Of a DNA stretch of 64,000 nucleotides, positions 8,729-17,298 are shown one piece after another. The notes below the pieces were generated by a model. It was given only the letters and a program-made list of their open reading frames with translations, made no database searches and was not told where the DNA came from. The DNA is from Bacillota bacterium (GTDB lineage: Bacteria > Bacillota > Clostridia > Lachnospirales > Lachnospiraceae). Positions within the stretch are counted from its first letter, which is position 1. Every line of letters begins with the position of its first letter. Where the stretch lies: positions 35,549 to 99,548 of the forward strand of contig JAEZTJ010000016.1 of NCBI GenBank assembly GCA_023421505.1. The letters are read 5' to 3'. The position numbers and the translations under genes are program-made.

Positions 8729-9112
8729 TATATATCCTCCCTCTATCTTTGTATAGTTGTTCAACAACTATGTACTAATTTTATATAATTTTGTACATAA
8801 GTTCATCACTATTTCTTGCCTTTATTAATTAATTCTTGCTTTTTTTATGCATTTCTTATTATATTTGCATATATAAACACATAATAATTATGCACTATTA
8901 TGCACAAATTCGAGTATTCGCATCATCTCTAAAGACTATTGGTACTTTTTTCCATATAATTATATGAATTTACATATTAATTTTGTTGAAATTTTAAATA
9001 TATTTCAATATAATTGTAATAACATACTTATTACTATCGCCCATACCTTTTGGGCATAAATAGTGAAAAAAAGTGCTTTTGCTATTCTTATTCATACGAA
9101 AGGGGGATGCAT
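8729..9112. promoter_or_regulatory. Divergent regulatory region of the sugar importer and its AraC regulator
   Basis: About 380 bp of very AT-rich DNA hold both promoters. The direct repeat TTATGCAC at 8888-8895 and 8898-8905 has a 10 bp period, with a related TTATGCAT at 8845-8852. Same-face direct half-sites are what AraC-family proteins usually bind, so these are candidate sites for the 9113 regulator. Confidence 0.45.
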
Positions 9113-10024
9113 ATGGACTTCAGACAGTATTTTATTAATTCTTTACTTTCAAATACAGCTTTAACAAAAACTATTTCAATCCTCGATTACTTACCTGCAG
9201 CCCTTCCCGCCCCGGATACAGTTGATTATAATCTACCTTATCTTCAGGCATATGGAAGAGTACAGGCCTTTTTTCCGTATTACTATGAAATCTCAGCATT
9301 AAATTCCTACTGCCTAATTTATACGGAAAGCGGTTCCGGTAATTTAATCATTAATGATAACAGTCAGCAGCTAACACCAAATTCCTTGGCTATAATAGAC
9401 TGTAATATTAAGCACAGAATAGAAATCAAGCAATATCAATGGAACTACCTTGTATTTTTTGTAAATGGCAATATGATATCTGATCTTTATAATATTATTA
9501 CTGCTGATAATAACTGTGTTTTTTATTTTTCAGCCGAATCGGCCGTTCCAAATATATTAAAAAAATTTGCGAATCAGTTAGAGCTTAGCGATAGAACAAT
9601 CTCTTATCTTCAGACCAAGATTGTACTTGATATTTTACTAGATATAATAATTGAAAAGGAAAGCAGAAAAGAAGCAACAGATTATGTCCCAGATTATTTA
9701 ATTAAAATCAAACAAAATTTCGATGTAAATTATCAAAACAATTACTCCTTAGACTCTCTCGAGCAGGACTATCATATATGCAAATACCGCATATGCAGAG
9801 AATTTACGAAGCATTATAGCATATCTCCAATCCAATATCTTAATATGAAAAGGATTGAAGCAGCAAAGGAAGCTTTGCTTTACACAGACAAAAGAATTAA
9901 TGAAATCGGAAGAATGGTTGGCTTTGAAAATATTAATTTGTTGATTCGTTTATTTAAAAAATGTACTGGAACCACCCCTTTCAACTACAGGAAGAAATCA
10001 CTGAAATACACTTTGTTTAATTGA
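9113..10024 (+). CDS. AraC-family transcriptional regulator
   Basis: A 303-residue regulator with an N-terminal cupin-like ligand domain (about residues 50-150) and two C-terminal helix-turn-helix motifs; the second contains RINEIGRMVGFENINLLIRL followed by FKKCTGTTPFNYRK. The ATG at 9113 follows AAAGGGGG. Longer in-frame starts at 9050 (TTG) and 9107 are poorer. It is divergent from the sugar ABC operon and therefore probably its activator, sensing the imported sugar. A hairpin at 10057-10098 ends both this gene and the convergent pyrimidine operon. Confidence 0.92.
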   Translation: MDFRQYFINSLLSNTALTKTISILDYLPAALPAPDTVDYNLPYLQAYGRVQAFFPYYYEISALNSYCLIYTESGSGNLIINDNSQQLTPNSLAIIDCNIKHRIEIKQYQWNYLVFFVNGNMISDLYNIITADNNCVFYFSAESAVPNILKKFANQLELSDRTISYLQTKIVLDILLDIIIEKESRKEATDYVPDYLIKIKQNFDVNYQNNYSLDSLEQDYHICKYRICREFTKHYSISPIQYLNMKRIEAAKEALLYTDKRINEIGRMVGFENINLLIRLFKKCTGTTPFNYRKKSLKYTLFN

Positions 10025-10056
10025 TTATAAGCTTTGAAAGGAACGATATCAAAATA

Positions 10057-10098
10057 AAGCGGAAGGGAAAAAGTATATTAATTTTCTCCCTTCCGTTT
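10057..10098. terminator. Bidirectional terminator between araC gene and pyrimidine operon
   Basis: The arms AAGCGGAAGGGA and TCCCTTCCGTTT flank an AT-rich loop. It lies between convergent stops at 10024 (+) and 10106 (-), with A/T runs on either side of the loop. Confidence 0.7.
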
Positions 10099-10105
10099 GC
10101 TATTA

Positions 10106-11332
10106 TTATTGCTGATCAATATATAACAGGGTCTTTAGTAGCACATTGGCACCCTTTAAGCAGTTCTCAACCGGCGTATATTCCAGTTCACAATGGCTAT
10201 GTCCTCCTACACTGGGAACAAAGATCATTGTTGTTGGAAGCAGATCAATCATAAATTGTGCATCATGTCCCGGTCCACTGTATATTCTGCGATTAGAATA
10301 ACCTAGTTCTTTCGCACTTTTTTCCACATAATCCACTAGCTCAGGAGTAAAAGCAACTGTTTTGCGGGACCAGGCCTTGTTAAAGCTTACCTGACATTTT
10401 TCTACTTCAGCAGGAATCCTATTTATGATAGCCAGAACCTGCCTGATTACCTCACTATCCTGATGTCTCGCATCCAGTGTGAATTTTACTTCATCCGGAA
10501 TTATTGTATGAATATTCGGATGACAGGATATTTTGCCTGTGGTATAAACTAATTTACTATCTAGCTCATCTAATTCATCATGCAAGTACTGTATTGTTTT
10601 TGCAGCCGCATAAAGTGCATCCTTTCTATATTTCATTGGTGTTGTTCCGGCATGGCCTGCCTGACCGGTAAAGGTAAATTCATAGTTAATCATACCGCAA
10701 ACACCTTCAACTACCCCGATATCATAACCCTCTGCCTCTAACACCGGCCCCTGCTCGATATGTAATTCAACAAGTGCAGCAGCTTTGGAGGGATTGATTC
10801 TATTTATTTCCTCACCTATATAGCCGCTGGCTTCAAGAGCATCAAAAAAGGTATATCCCGGCTGATCCTTTGCTTCAGAAGCCAGCATTTCAGCTTTATC
10901 AAATTTGCCGCAGATGACACCGGAGGACATCATAGCTGGTTCAAAGCGTGCTCCTTCTTCATTCGTCCAGACAACAACCGTAATTGGATGCTTATGAGGA
11001 ATATTCTCCTTAACAATTGTTTCAGCAGCCTCCATCGCAGTCAATACTCCCAAAACACCATCATAATTACCACCCTGTCTCACAGAATCAAGATGAGATC
11101 CCGAGAGAATGGCCGGTAAATCTTCCGAGCCGGGAAGTGTAGCATACATATTTGCCATATCATCCGTTATTACAGTAGCACCGATCGCCTCCATCCTCCT
11201 CTTAAATTCACCTCTGGCAGCAAGAGCTTCCGGAGACAAGGAAAATCTTGTTATGCCTCCTTTACCGGTATCTCCAAATTTACTGAATGTTTTGATTTTG
11301 TCATTCATTCTATCTAAACTGCATGCTATCAT
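10106..11332 (-). CDS. pydC: N-carbamoyl-beta-alanine amidohydrolase (M20-type amidase)
   Basis: A 408-residue M20/hydantoinase-carbamoylase family enzyme. Metal-binding motifs are visible: SGSHLDSV, GNYDGVLG, WTNEEGARF, ELHIEQGP and GHSHCELEYTPVEN near the end. The ATG at 11332 follows GGAGGG, and the frame upstream of it is only the shadow of preA. Allantoate amidohydrolases share the fold, but the neighbours (dihydropyrimidinase and PreA) argue for hydrolysis of N-carbamoyl-beta-alanine to beta-alanine, CO2 and ammonia. It is the last gene of the transport/degradation operon and acts in the cytoplasm. Confidence 0.88.
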   Translation of the reverse strand: MIACSLDRMNDKIKTFSKFGDTGKGGITRFSLSPEALAARGEFKRRMEAIGATVITDDMANMYATLPGSEDLPAILSGSHLDSVRQGGNYDGVLGVLTAMEAAETIVKENIPHKHPITVVVWTNEEGARFEPAMMSSGVICGKFDKAEMLASEAKDQPGYTFFDALEASGYIGEEINRINPSKAAALVELHIEQGPVLEAEGYDIGVVEGVCGMINYEFTFTGQAGHAGTTPMKYRKDALYAAAKTIQYLHDELDELDSKLVYTTGKISCHPNIHTIIPDEVKFTLDARHQDSEVIRQVLAIINRIPAEVEKCQVSFNKAWSRKTVAFTPELVDYVEKSAKELGYSNRRIYSGPGHDAQFMIDLLPTTMIFVPSVGGHSHCELEYTPVENCLKGANVLLKTLLYIDQQ

Positions 11333-11360
11333 ACCAATTCCCTCCTTCAAACATACTCTA

Positions 11361-12863
11361 TTAAGCTTTCCTGATTCTGGTTCCCTTTCCGATAGCCCTA
11401 ACAGGGCAAACTGCGGCACATAAATGACAGCCGACACACTTTCCGGCATCCATAATCGGCTTTCCGGTAGCTTCCTCACGCTTAAGTGCCTGATGGCCAC
11501 CATCATAGCAGGACAGATAACAACGTCCGCAGCTGACACACTTACTTTTGTTAAATTTAGGATAGCAGATACTAGCCCTGTTAAGCTCCTCTGCAGGAAT
11601 AATATTAGGTAATGCCTTCCCAATTATTTCCGAAATACTACGATAACCCTGAGCACTTAAATATAATTTCATTCCCTCTATCATATCTTCGATGACACGG
11701 TAACCATATTGCATAACCGATGTTGTTATCTGAATATTTTCACAGCCAAGTGCCATGAATTCTGCCGCATCCTTCCAGGTTTCAATTCCGCCCATACCGC
11801 TCACAGGAATATTCTTCAGCTTATCGCAGCTTTTCAGGGAATGAATAAAACGAAGTGCTATTGGTTTTACCGCTTTTCCAGAATAACCGCCAATACTTGT
11901 TTTTCCTTCTACATCAGGCCCTGATGAGTAAGTATTAAGATCTATATTCATAATACTCTTAATCGTGTTAATTGCTGCAATACCATCCGCTCCGGCCTCC
12001 ACTGCAGCAATTGCCGGAATTTCCATGTTACCGATATTCGGAGTCATTTTCGCCAGAACTGGAAGATGAGTTCCTCTTCTGACTGCTTTTGTATATGCTG
12101 ATACCAGCTCCGGACTTTGCCCGACATCGGAGCCTAATCCATCAGCTGCCATATGAGGACAGGAGAAATTACATTCTATAATATCAGCACCTGCATCTGT
12201 CATTAGCTTAGCAAGATACGTCCACTCCTCCTGCGTCTGCCCCATAATGGAAGCAATAATTACCTTGTTTTTATAATCCTTTTTCAGCTGTTTTATGAAC
12301 GAAAGATTCTCCTCCAAGGTGTGCTCTGAAATCTGCTCAATATTTTTTAATCCTACAAAAGGGGTTGCTTCTTTACGGAGTGTGTCAAATCTCGGCGATA
12401 CCTCCTTTGGTACAAAGGTACCGATGGTCTTGAATGCTACACCGGCCCATCCCATTTCAAATGCTTTAGCAACCATTTCATAATTGCTTCCTACAACCGA
12501 AGAGGAAAGGAAAAATGGATTCTCACATTGAACAGAACAAAAATTTATGGATAAATCAACCTGGCTATTCTCAATTTTTTCATAAGCAGAAGCAGCCTCC
12601 ATAATTTCATCTATCGGTACCGGCCTGTTGATTTTCTCCTTTAAGCAGGCCCTCCTGCAAGCCTTTGATACACATGACGTACAGGGAAGCTCCTTAGGAA
12701 GCTTATTCGCGGCTCCAAAGTAATTCTCAAAACGAAGCGACCGAATAACAGAGTCCGCCTGGACCCCATGGGGACAGGCTTTTGTACATGGTGCTTCATG
12801 ACAGAGCAAGCATGCGCCCACTTCTTCAGGAAGCGATATATCATTATATATATAATTACCCAT
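11361..12863 (-). CDS. preA: Dihydropyrimidine dehydrogenase, PreA type with PreT-like N-terminal Fe-S domain
   Basis: A 500-residue enzyme predicted to reduce uracil/thymine to the dihydro form. Residues ~1-100 hold a Cys-rich domain (ACLLCHEAPCTKACP and CTSCVSKACRRAC) like the N-terminal Fe-S domain of PreT/GltD. Residues ~104-420 form the FMN-binding dihydroorotate-dehydrogenase-like barrel, with IECNFSCPH and GIAAINTIKS. The last 60 residues hold two [4Fe-4S] motifs (CVSCGRCYLSC and CVGCHLCAAVCP). The FAD and NAD(P)H domains that normally follow the N-terminal Fe-S domain are absent, and no preT gene is in the window, so the electron donor is open. Confidence 0.9.
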   Translation of the reverse strand: MGNYIYNDISLPEEVGACLLCHEAPCTKACPHGVQADSVIRSLRFENYFGAANKLPKELPCTSCVSKACRRACLKEKINRPVPIDEIMEAASAYEKIENSQVDLSINFCSVQCENPFFLSSSVVGSNYEMVAKAFEMGWAGVAFKTIGTFVPKEVSPRFDTLRKEATPFVGLKNIEQISEHTLEENLSFIKQLKKDYKNKVIIASIMGQTQEEWTYLAKLMTDAGADIIECNFSCPHMAADGLGSDVGQSPELVSAYTKAVRRGTHLPVLAKMTPNIGNMEIPAIAAVEAGADGIAAINTIKSIMNIDLNTYSSGPDVEGKTSIGGYSGKAVKPIALRFIHSLKSCDKLKNIPVSGMGGIETWKDAAEFMALGCENIQITTSVMQYGYRVIEDMIEGMKLYLSAQGYRSISEIIGKALPNIIPAEELNRASICYPKFNKSKCVSCGRCYLSCYDGGHQALKREEATGKPIMDAGKCVGCHLCAAVCPVRAIGKGTRIRKA

Positions 12864-12887
12864 AACAGCCTCCCTTCTATCCTACCG

Positions 12888-14258
12888 CTACCATTTATTC
12901 GGTTTGCGTTTGATATACTCACCAAAGCCCGGTTTCCCAACAAATTCTCCGTTATCATAAACCAATTGACCTCTGAGATAGGTCTGTATGGGATATCCAT
13001 GAAGCTTTTTGCCCTCCCATATGGTATGATCATAATCGGAATGCATATTGTTTATAGAGATTGTAAATTCCTTATTCGGATCATAGATTACAATGTCTGC
13101 ATCCTTTCCTACTGTCAGAGAACCCTTCTCACTGCAGCCAAAAATCCTAGCAGGATTGGAAGAACAAAGCTCTACTGCCCTGCCAAAGGTAATTTTCCCT
13201 TCATTTGCTGCTGAGAGCATATAAGGATACATATTTTCTATACCTGCACAGCCATTTGGAATCTTTGTAAAATCATCCTTACCCCAATCCTTTTCATAGC
13301 TCTTAAAGGGACAATGATCCGTAGCAATTGTATCAAGCATACCAAGCTTAACCGCTTCCCAAAGGGCATCCTGACTTTCCTTTCCCTTCATCGGCGGTGA
13401 GCATACAAAGTTTCTTCCGTCCTCTCTCTTATATACCTCATTGGTGAACTCCAGATATTGCGGACAAGTCTCAATAAAAATCAGGTAGCCCTCCCGCTTT
13501 GCTGCAATCGCAGCCTCTAAGCCTTCCTTATCAGCCATATGCACAATATATAATGGTGCGTCAACTGATTTCGCCCAATGTACTGCTCTTTTATCCGCTT
13601 CTGCCTCAACAAATTCCGGTCTGCTTAAATAATGATACCAGGCCGAGGTTTTTCCTTCTCTTAGGAATTTAGCGATGTTTAAATCAATTACATCCGGATT
13701 TTCAGCATGTATATTTGTGATTGCCCCTGCTTCCTTTGCCTTTAAAAGTACCTTAATCAAGGTTCCGTCATCTACCATCATGCCTTCCTTTTTGTAAACC
13801 AAAAAGCATTTAAAGCTAGTTATGCCATACTCAACTGCTGCCTCGAATTCCTCTAGTAGGGTATCCTCATTAAGGTCTGTGATGATACAGTGAAAGGCAT
13901 AGTCAACACAGGCCTGTGTATCACACATATCCTTTCTTGTCTTAACTGTCTCGAGAATTCCTTTCCCCTTTCTCTGCATTGGATAATCAAATACCGTTGT
14001 AACACCACCGCAGGCTGCAGCTCTGGTTCCTGATAAATAGCTGTCGGCAGAAACTGTTCCGCCAAAGGGCATCGCCAAATGGGTATGTGCGTCTATTGCT
14101 CCGGGTAATACAAGCTTTCCTGCTGCATCTACTACCTTTTCTGCACGGATGTCGAGATTTTTTCCGATACAGGCAATTTTTCCTTCCTTTACTGCGATAT
14201 CAGCAATAAAGCTTTCGTTTACAGTTACAAGCAGCCCGTTTTTTATTAATAAATCCAT
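12888..14258 (-). CDS. pydB: Dihydropyrimidinase / D-hydantoinase
   Basis: A 456-residue cyclic amidohydrolase. Metal and catalytic motifs are in order: DAHTHLAMPFGG, SFKCFLVYK (the Lys carbamylated in the family), NIHAENPD, YIVHMADKEG and IATDHCPF. The ATG at 14258 follows GGAGGTAGAAAT. It should open dihydrouracil or dihydrothymine to N-carbamoyl-beta-amino acids. It lies between preA and the binding protein of the ABC importer in a single same-strand run. A hydantoinase with another substrate is possible, but the flanking PreA and amidase strongly favour pyrimidines. Confidence 0.93.
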   Translation of the reverse strand: MDLLIKNGLLVTVNESFIADIAVKEGKIACIGKNLDIRAEKVVDAAGKLVLPGAIDAHTHLAMPFGGTVSADSYLSGTRAAACGGVTTVFDYPMQRKGKGILETVKTRKDMCDTQACVDYAFHCIITDLNEDTLLEEFEAAVEYGITSFKCFLVYKKEGMMVDDGTLIKVLLKAKEAGAITNIHAENPDVIDLNIAKFLREGKTSAWYHYLSRPEFVEAEADKRAVHWAKSVDAPLYIVHMADKEGLEAAIAAKREGYLIFIETCPQYLEFTNEVYKREDGRNFVCSPPMKGKESQDALWEAVKLGMLDTIATDHCPFKSYEKDWGKDDFTKIPNGCAGIENMYPYMLSAANEGKITFGRAVELCSSNPARIFGCSEKGSLTVGKDADIVIYDPNKEFTISINNMHSDYDHTIWEGKKLHGYPIQTYLRGQLVYDNGEFVGKPGFGEYIKRKPNKW

Positions 14259-14318
14259 ATTTCTACCTCCGATTTGTTAAGGATGAATAGCGGTCAGTCA
14301 GTTTTGTTTGCAAAACAC

Positions 14319-15512
14319 TTATTCGTTTATCTTGTAGACAAGAACAAGCCCCGATCTTTGGTAAACCTGTGAAACCTCTAGTAAATCCATACCACCTGCT
14401 TTCGCTGCAATCAAGTTAGAAACCCAGGTTACTCCGAAGTCAACCTGACCGGTATAAACAGCTGTAGTTTCACCGATATCACCGCCGCCCGGAACGATTG
14501 AAACATTCAAACCGGCATCCTTATAATAACCTTTATCAAGTGCTACATAGTAACCCATGAATTGTGCCTGAGGTAACCATTTTAACTGAATGGAGATGTC
14601 TGTCTTTTCAGGAGTAAATTTTCCGTCGGAGGCCATAGCCTCTGTCCAATAAGAGGTATCTCTGATATCATCGAGGGTAAGTTTACTTAATTGATCTGCT
14701 GCAGCGGAATCCTCTAGCTTAATGTACTGTTTGGCAAGATCAAGTGTCTGCTGCATCGCAGTCTCATCCATCCTGCCGTACTCGGTTACAGCAGCGCCAG
14801 TCATATCTGTTTCAACAAGCTTCTTTACCTCAGAAGCCATATATGCCTGATGCTCAGCAGATACGGAGGAACCGTATTTATAAACGATTTCTGCTGCCTC
14901 GCCAGGATTAGCGCAGGCATATTCCCAGCCCTTCATGGAAGCATAAATAAATGCTTTTACTGTATTAGGATTTGCTTGGGCAAATTCCTTTGTGCAGAAG
15001 ATGTTATCCTCAAGCATCGCAACACCTTCCTCGTTCATATCGATGAACTTCACTTTATCCCCGTAGCTGTAGCCACCATCATAGCTGTTCTTAACCAGAC
15101 CGAGTTCATTATAGGTCATTGCAGAAGCTAAGAGAATGGAGTCATCATCAAAGCCATCCATATCAAAAGCCTGACTTAAATAGGTAGTGGGCTGACCATA
15201 CTTTGTTAAAAGCGCCTGAATCTCATATTCGTTACCAAGTCCCCAGTTGCCTACCTGCCCCTTGCCAGCTGCATCCTTTACGATACTTTCAGCGGATGCA
15301 TCTGCTGCGTAATAAGGGCCTGTGCTTTCTGCTGCCTTTGTTACATCTGCGGCAGCATCTGTTGCTTCAGGAGCCTTGGTTGCAGCTACTCCGGTATCTA
15401 CAGCTTTCTCCTCTTTCTTACTTCCACATGCCGCTAATATTGTCATAACCATGATTAAGACTAATAATAATGAACCTGTCTTAGTGAATTCTTTTCTTAA
15501 TAATTTTCTCAT
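14319..15512 (-). CDS. THI5/NMT1-like ABC substrate-binding lipoprotein, circularly permuted
   Basis: 397 residues. The signal peptide ends in the lipobox LAAC (residues 26-29), followed by an Ala/Thr/Lys linker. The order of the THI5/NMT1 fold is inverted. Segments that normally form the second half (VGNWGLGNEYEIQALL, SAMTYNELGL, EEGVAMLEDNIFCTKEF, ASMKGWEYA) come first, at residues ~76-294. The usual N-terminal half (ISIQLKWLPQAQFMGYYVAL, then DKGYYKDAGL, PGGGDIGE, GQVDFGVTWV, QVYQRSGL) comes last, at ~306-393. It should bind a pyrimidine-like ligand for the importer encoded upstream; the ligand is inferred from context. Confidence 0.88.
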   Translation of the reverse strand: MRKLLRKEFTKTGSLLLVLIMVMTILAACGSKKEEKAVDTGVAATKAPEATDAAADVTKAAESTGPYYAADASAESIVKDAAGKGQVGNWGLGNEYEIQALLTKYGQPTTYLSQAFDMDGFDDDSILLASAMTYNELGLVKNSYDGGYSYGDKVKFIDMNEEGVAMLEDNIFCTKEFAQANPNTVKAFIYASMKGWEYACANPGEAAEIVYKYGSSVSAEHQAYMASEVKKLVETDMTGAAVTEYGRMDETAMQQTLDLAKQYIKLEDSAAADQLSKLTLDDIRDTSYWTEAMASDGKFTPEKTDISIQLKWLPQAQFMGYYVALDKGYYKDAGLNVSIVPGGGDIGETTAVYTGQVDFGVTWVSNLIAAKAGGMDLLEVSQVYQRSGLVLVYKINE

Positions 15513-15598
15513 AAATGATTCCTCCTTTTATTAGATGAAATTGTTTTTAGGTGATTGCGATTACCTATTGACTGTATATATAAAGTTGAAGCACACCT

Positions 15599-16405
15599 TT
15601 AGCGGCGTCCTTTCAACAAAATACCCTCTGTGACCAGAAGAATTACATACATGCTGATACCGATAGCACAAGCCACAAAGATATAAGCCCAAGCTGTTGC
15701 ATACTGTGCAAGCACAATGTTTTCACGTATCTGGCGGCCGACTCCGACAATATATTCTGCAAAGTATTCACTAACCAGAGCACTGATCACGCAGCCGGGT
15801 ACGCTAACTCTAAGTGCCGTGAAGATATAAGGTACACTGTTTGGAATTCTCAGCTTTAAAAATACTGTTATCTTACCGGCAGCGTAGGATTTCATTAAGT
15901 CGAGTGAAAAAGGCTTAAGTTCTGTAAAGCCCCGATATGCGTTTATACTCATGGATACCGTGCAGGTAATCATTACTACAAGCATCTTAGCTAGCATACT
16001 TCTGGTATTCGGATCTTTACTGAAATCCTTAGTTAAATTATTCAGGATAGGCGCTACCGCTATAATCGGAATTGCATGAAAGGCGGAAGCTATCGTAAGT
16101 CCGCCTACGCCCCATTTGGGAAAGGTAGTTGCGATAATCGCCAGTAAATAGCCTAACAGGGAACCCAGTACCAGTCCTCCTACTGCTACAATTACTGTCG
16201 CCCTTACATTATTAAGAATATCCGGCATATTATCATGGATAATTCCGAAAATTCTTCCCGGAAGCGGCAGGGTGAAGGTGTCTGCACCGATTATCCTATG
16301 AAGGACCTTTGTCTGCCAGAGTACGGCAATGAACACACCGAATAATACCGGGTATAGGACCGTTGATATTGTCTGTTTATTTTCTTTTCCCTTTTTATTC
16401 TCCAT
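15599..16405 (-). CDS. ABC transporter permease (SsuC/TauC/ThiX-like)
   Basis: A permease of 268 residues with about six helices and the EAA-like loop SYAAGKITVFLKLRIPNSVP. It belongs to the nitrate/sulfonate/thiamine-precursor importer family, which pairs with THI5/NMT1 binding proteins. The ATG at 16405 is preceded by AGAGGTG; an in-frame GTG at 16414 overlaps the upstream stop and has no room for an SD. It follows the second permease gene directly and precedes the binding protein gene. Confidence 0.9.
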   Translation of the reverse strand: MENKKGKENKQTISTVLYPVLFGVFIAVLWQTKVLHRIIGADTFTLPLPGRIFGIIHDNMPDILNNVRATVIVAVGGLVLGSLLGYLLAIIATTFPKWGVGGLTIASAFHAIPIIAVAPILNNLTKDFSKDPNTRSMLAKMLVVMITCTVSMSINAYRGFTELKPFSLDLMKSYAAGKITVFLKLRIPNSVPYIFTALRVSVPGCVISALVSEYFAEYIVGVGRQIRENIVLAQYATAWAYIFVACAIGISMYVILLVTEGILLKGRR

Positions 16406-16410
16406 CTCAC

Positions 16411-17232
16411 TCACCTCTTAACTCTTTTCGCGCGATTATACGGGGATAAAAGCCTTTCAATCAAAGTCATTAGATAATAGCTTAAAATTCCGATGAATGC
16501 ACTGATAAAAACAATCTGCCAGAATACATAAATGGACATCGCATGCTTTAGTGACTGAGATAACATACAACCAAGTCCTCCCCCTCCCTGCAGGGTATCC
16601 ACAAGAATTGATGCAGTAATCGCCATAGGTGCTGAAATTTTCAGACCTGTAAAGAAATATGGCATGCAGGAGGGAATTAAAAGCTTCCTGTAGATCTGAT
16701 ACTTACTTGCTGCTATCGAGTACATTAGCTCATGCTTCTCCCTTTCTACCGATTGAAAGCCCGCAAGAGTATTGGTAGCCACCGGATAAAAGGTTAATAT
16801 AGCAGCGATCACGATACGGCTTTTGTTGATATCCTTAGTGATCGCAAGAACAATCGGTGCCATTCCAAGAATAGGGATCATCTGTATCATCATCAGGTAT
16901 GGAAAGAAGGTCTTTTCAACAGGCTTAAACAAATTCATGAAAAGTGCTAGGATAAAACCAATGATTATACCAATAAGGAAACCTATTCCCGCACGAATAA
17001 GCGTAATTCCCGCATTGCTTAAAACGATCTGCAGCGCTGTCTGACTACTGTTTACTAAATCCCTACTAATCACGGAATGTATAATCTGATATAAGTGCGG
17101 AAGTACATTTTCAGGTGAGCGTTTTGTGTGTTCGATTACGGCAGCCCCAAGCTCCCAGACAATAATCAGCCCAAGCACCCAGGCAGCCGTAACCCATTTC
17201 TTTGAGGAGAGAAATTTATTCAAATACTTCAT
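16411..17232 (-). CDS. ABC transporter permease (second SsuC/ThiX-like copy)
   Basis: A permease of 273 residues with six predicted helices and the EAA-like loop YSIAASKYQIYRKLLIPSCMP. The start at 17232 follows GGAGGTTATAT; the upstream extension to 17268 was rejected. Two different permease genes in one operon suggest a heterodimeric channel, as in several Firmicute pyrimidine and thiamine-precursor importers (inference). It lies between the ATPase gene and the first permease gene. Confidence 0.9.
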   Translation of the reverse strand: MKYLNKFLSSKKWVTAAWVLGLIIVWELGAAVIEHTKRSPENVLPHLYQIIHSVISRDLVNSSQTALQIVLSNAGITLIRAGIGFLIGIIIGFILALFMNLFKPVEKTFFPYLMMIQMIPILGMAPIVLAITKDINKSRIVIAAILTFYPVATNTLAGFQSVEREKHELMYSIAASKYQIYRKLLIPSCMPYFFTGLKISAPMAITASILVDTLQGGGGLGCMLSQSLKHAMSIYVFWQIVFISAFIGILSYYLMTLIERLLSPYNRAKRVKR

Positions 17233-17298
17233 ATATAACCTCCAATCTATCAATATCAGGCATTTCACAATGATTACTGCTTTAAAAAGTACTATAGC

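Noticed and set aside
11333..11623. N-terminal extension of the carbamoyl-beta-alanine amidase by 97 residues
   Set aside because: The extension is the shadow of the PreA C-terminus. The ATG at 11332 has a strong SD and gives the normal family length.
11361..12863. PreA lacks the Cys that mammalian DPD uses as acid (Val at that place in GSDVGQSPEL)
   Set aside because: As I recall it, E. coli PreA has the same GSDVGQSPEL segment, so this is a PreA-type feature and not a loss of activity.
12641..13033. Frame of 130 codons overlapping preA and pydB on the same strand
   Set aside because: It lies almost fully inside two clear enzyme genes, has no SD, and its composition (Arg/Cys/Trp-rich) is that of a shadow frame.
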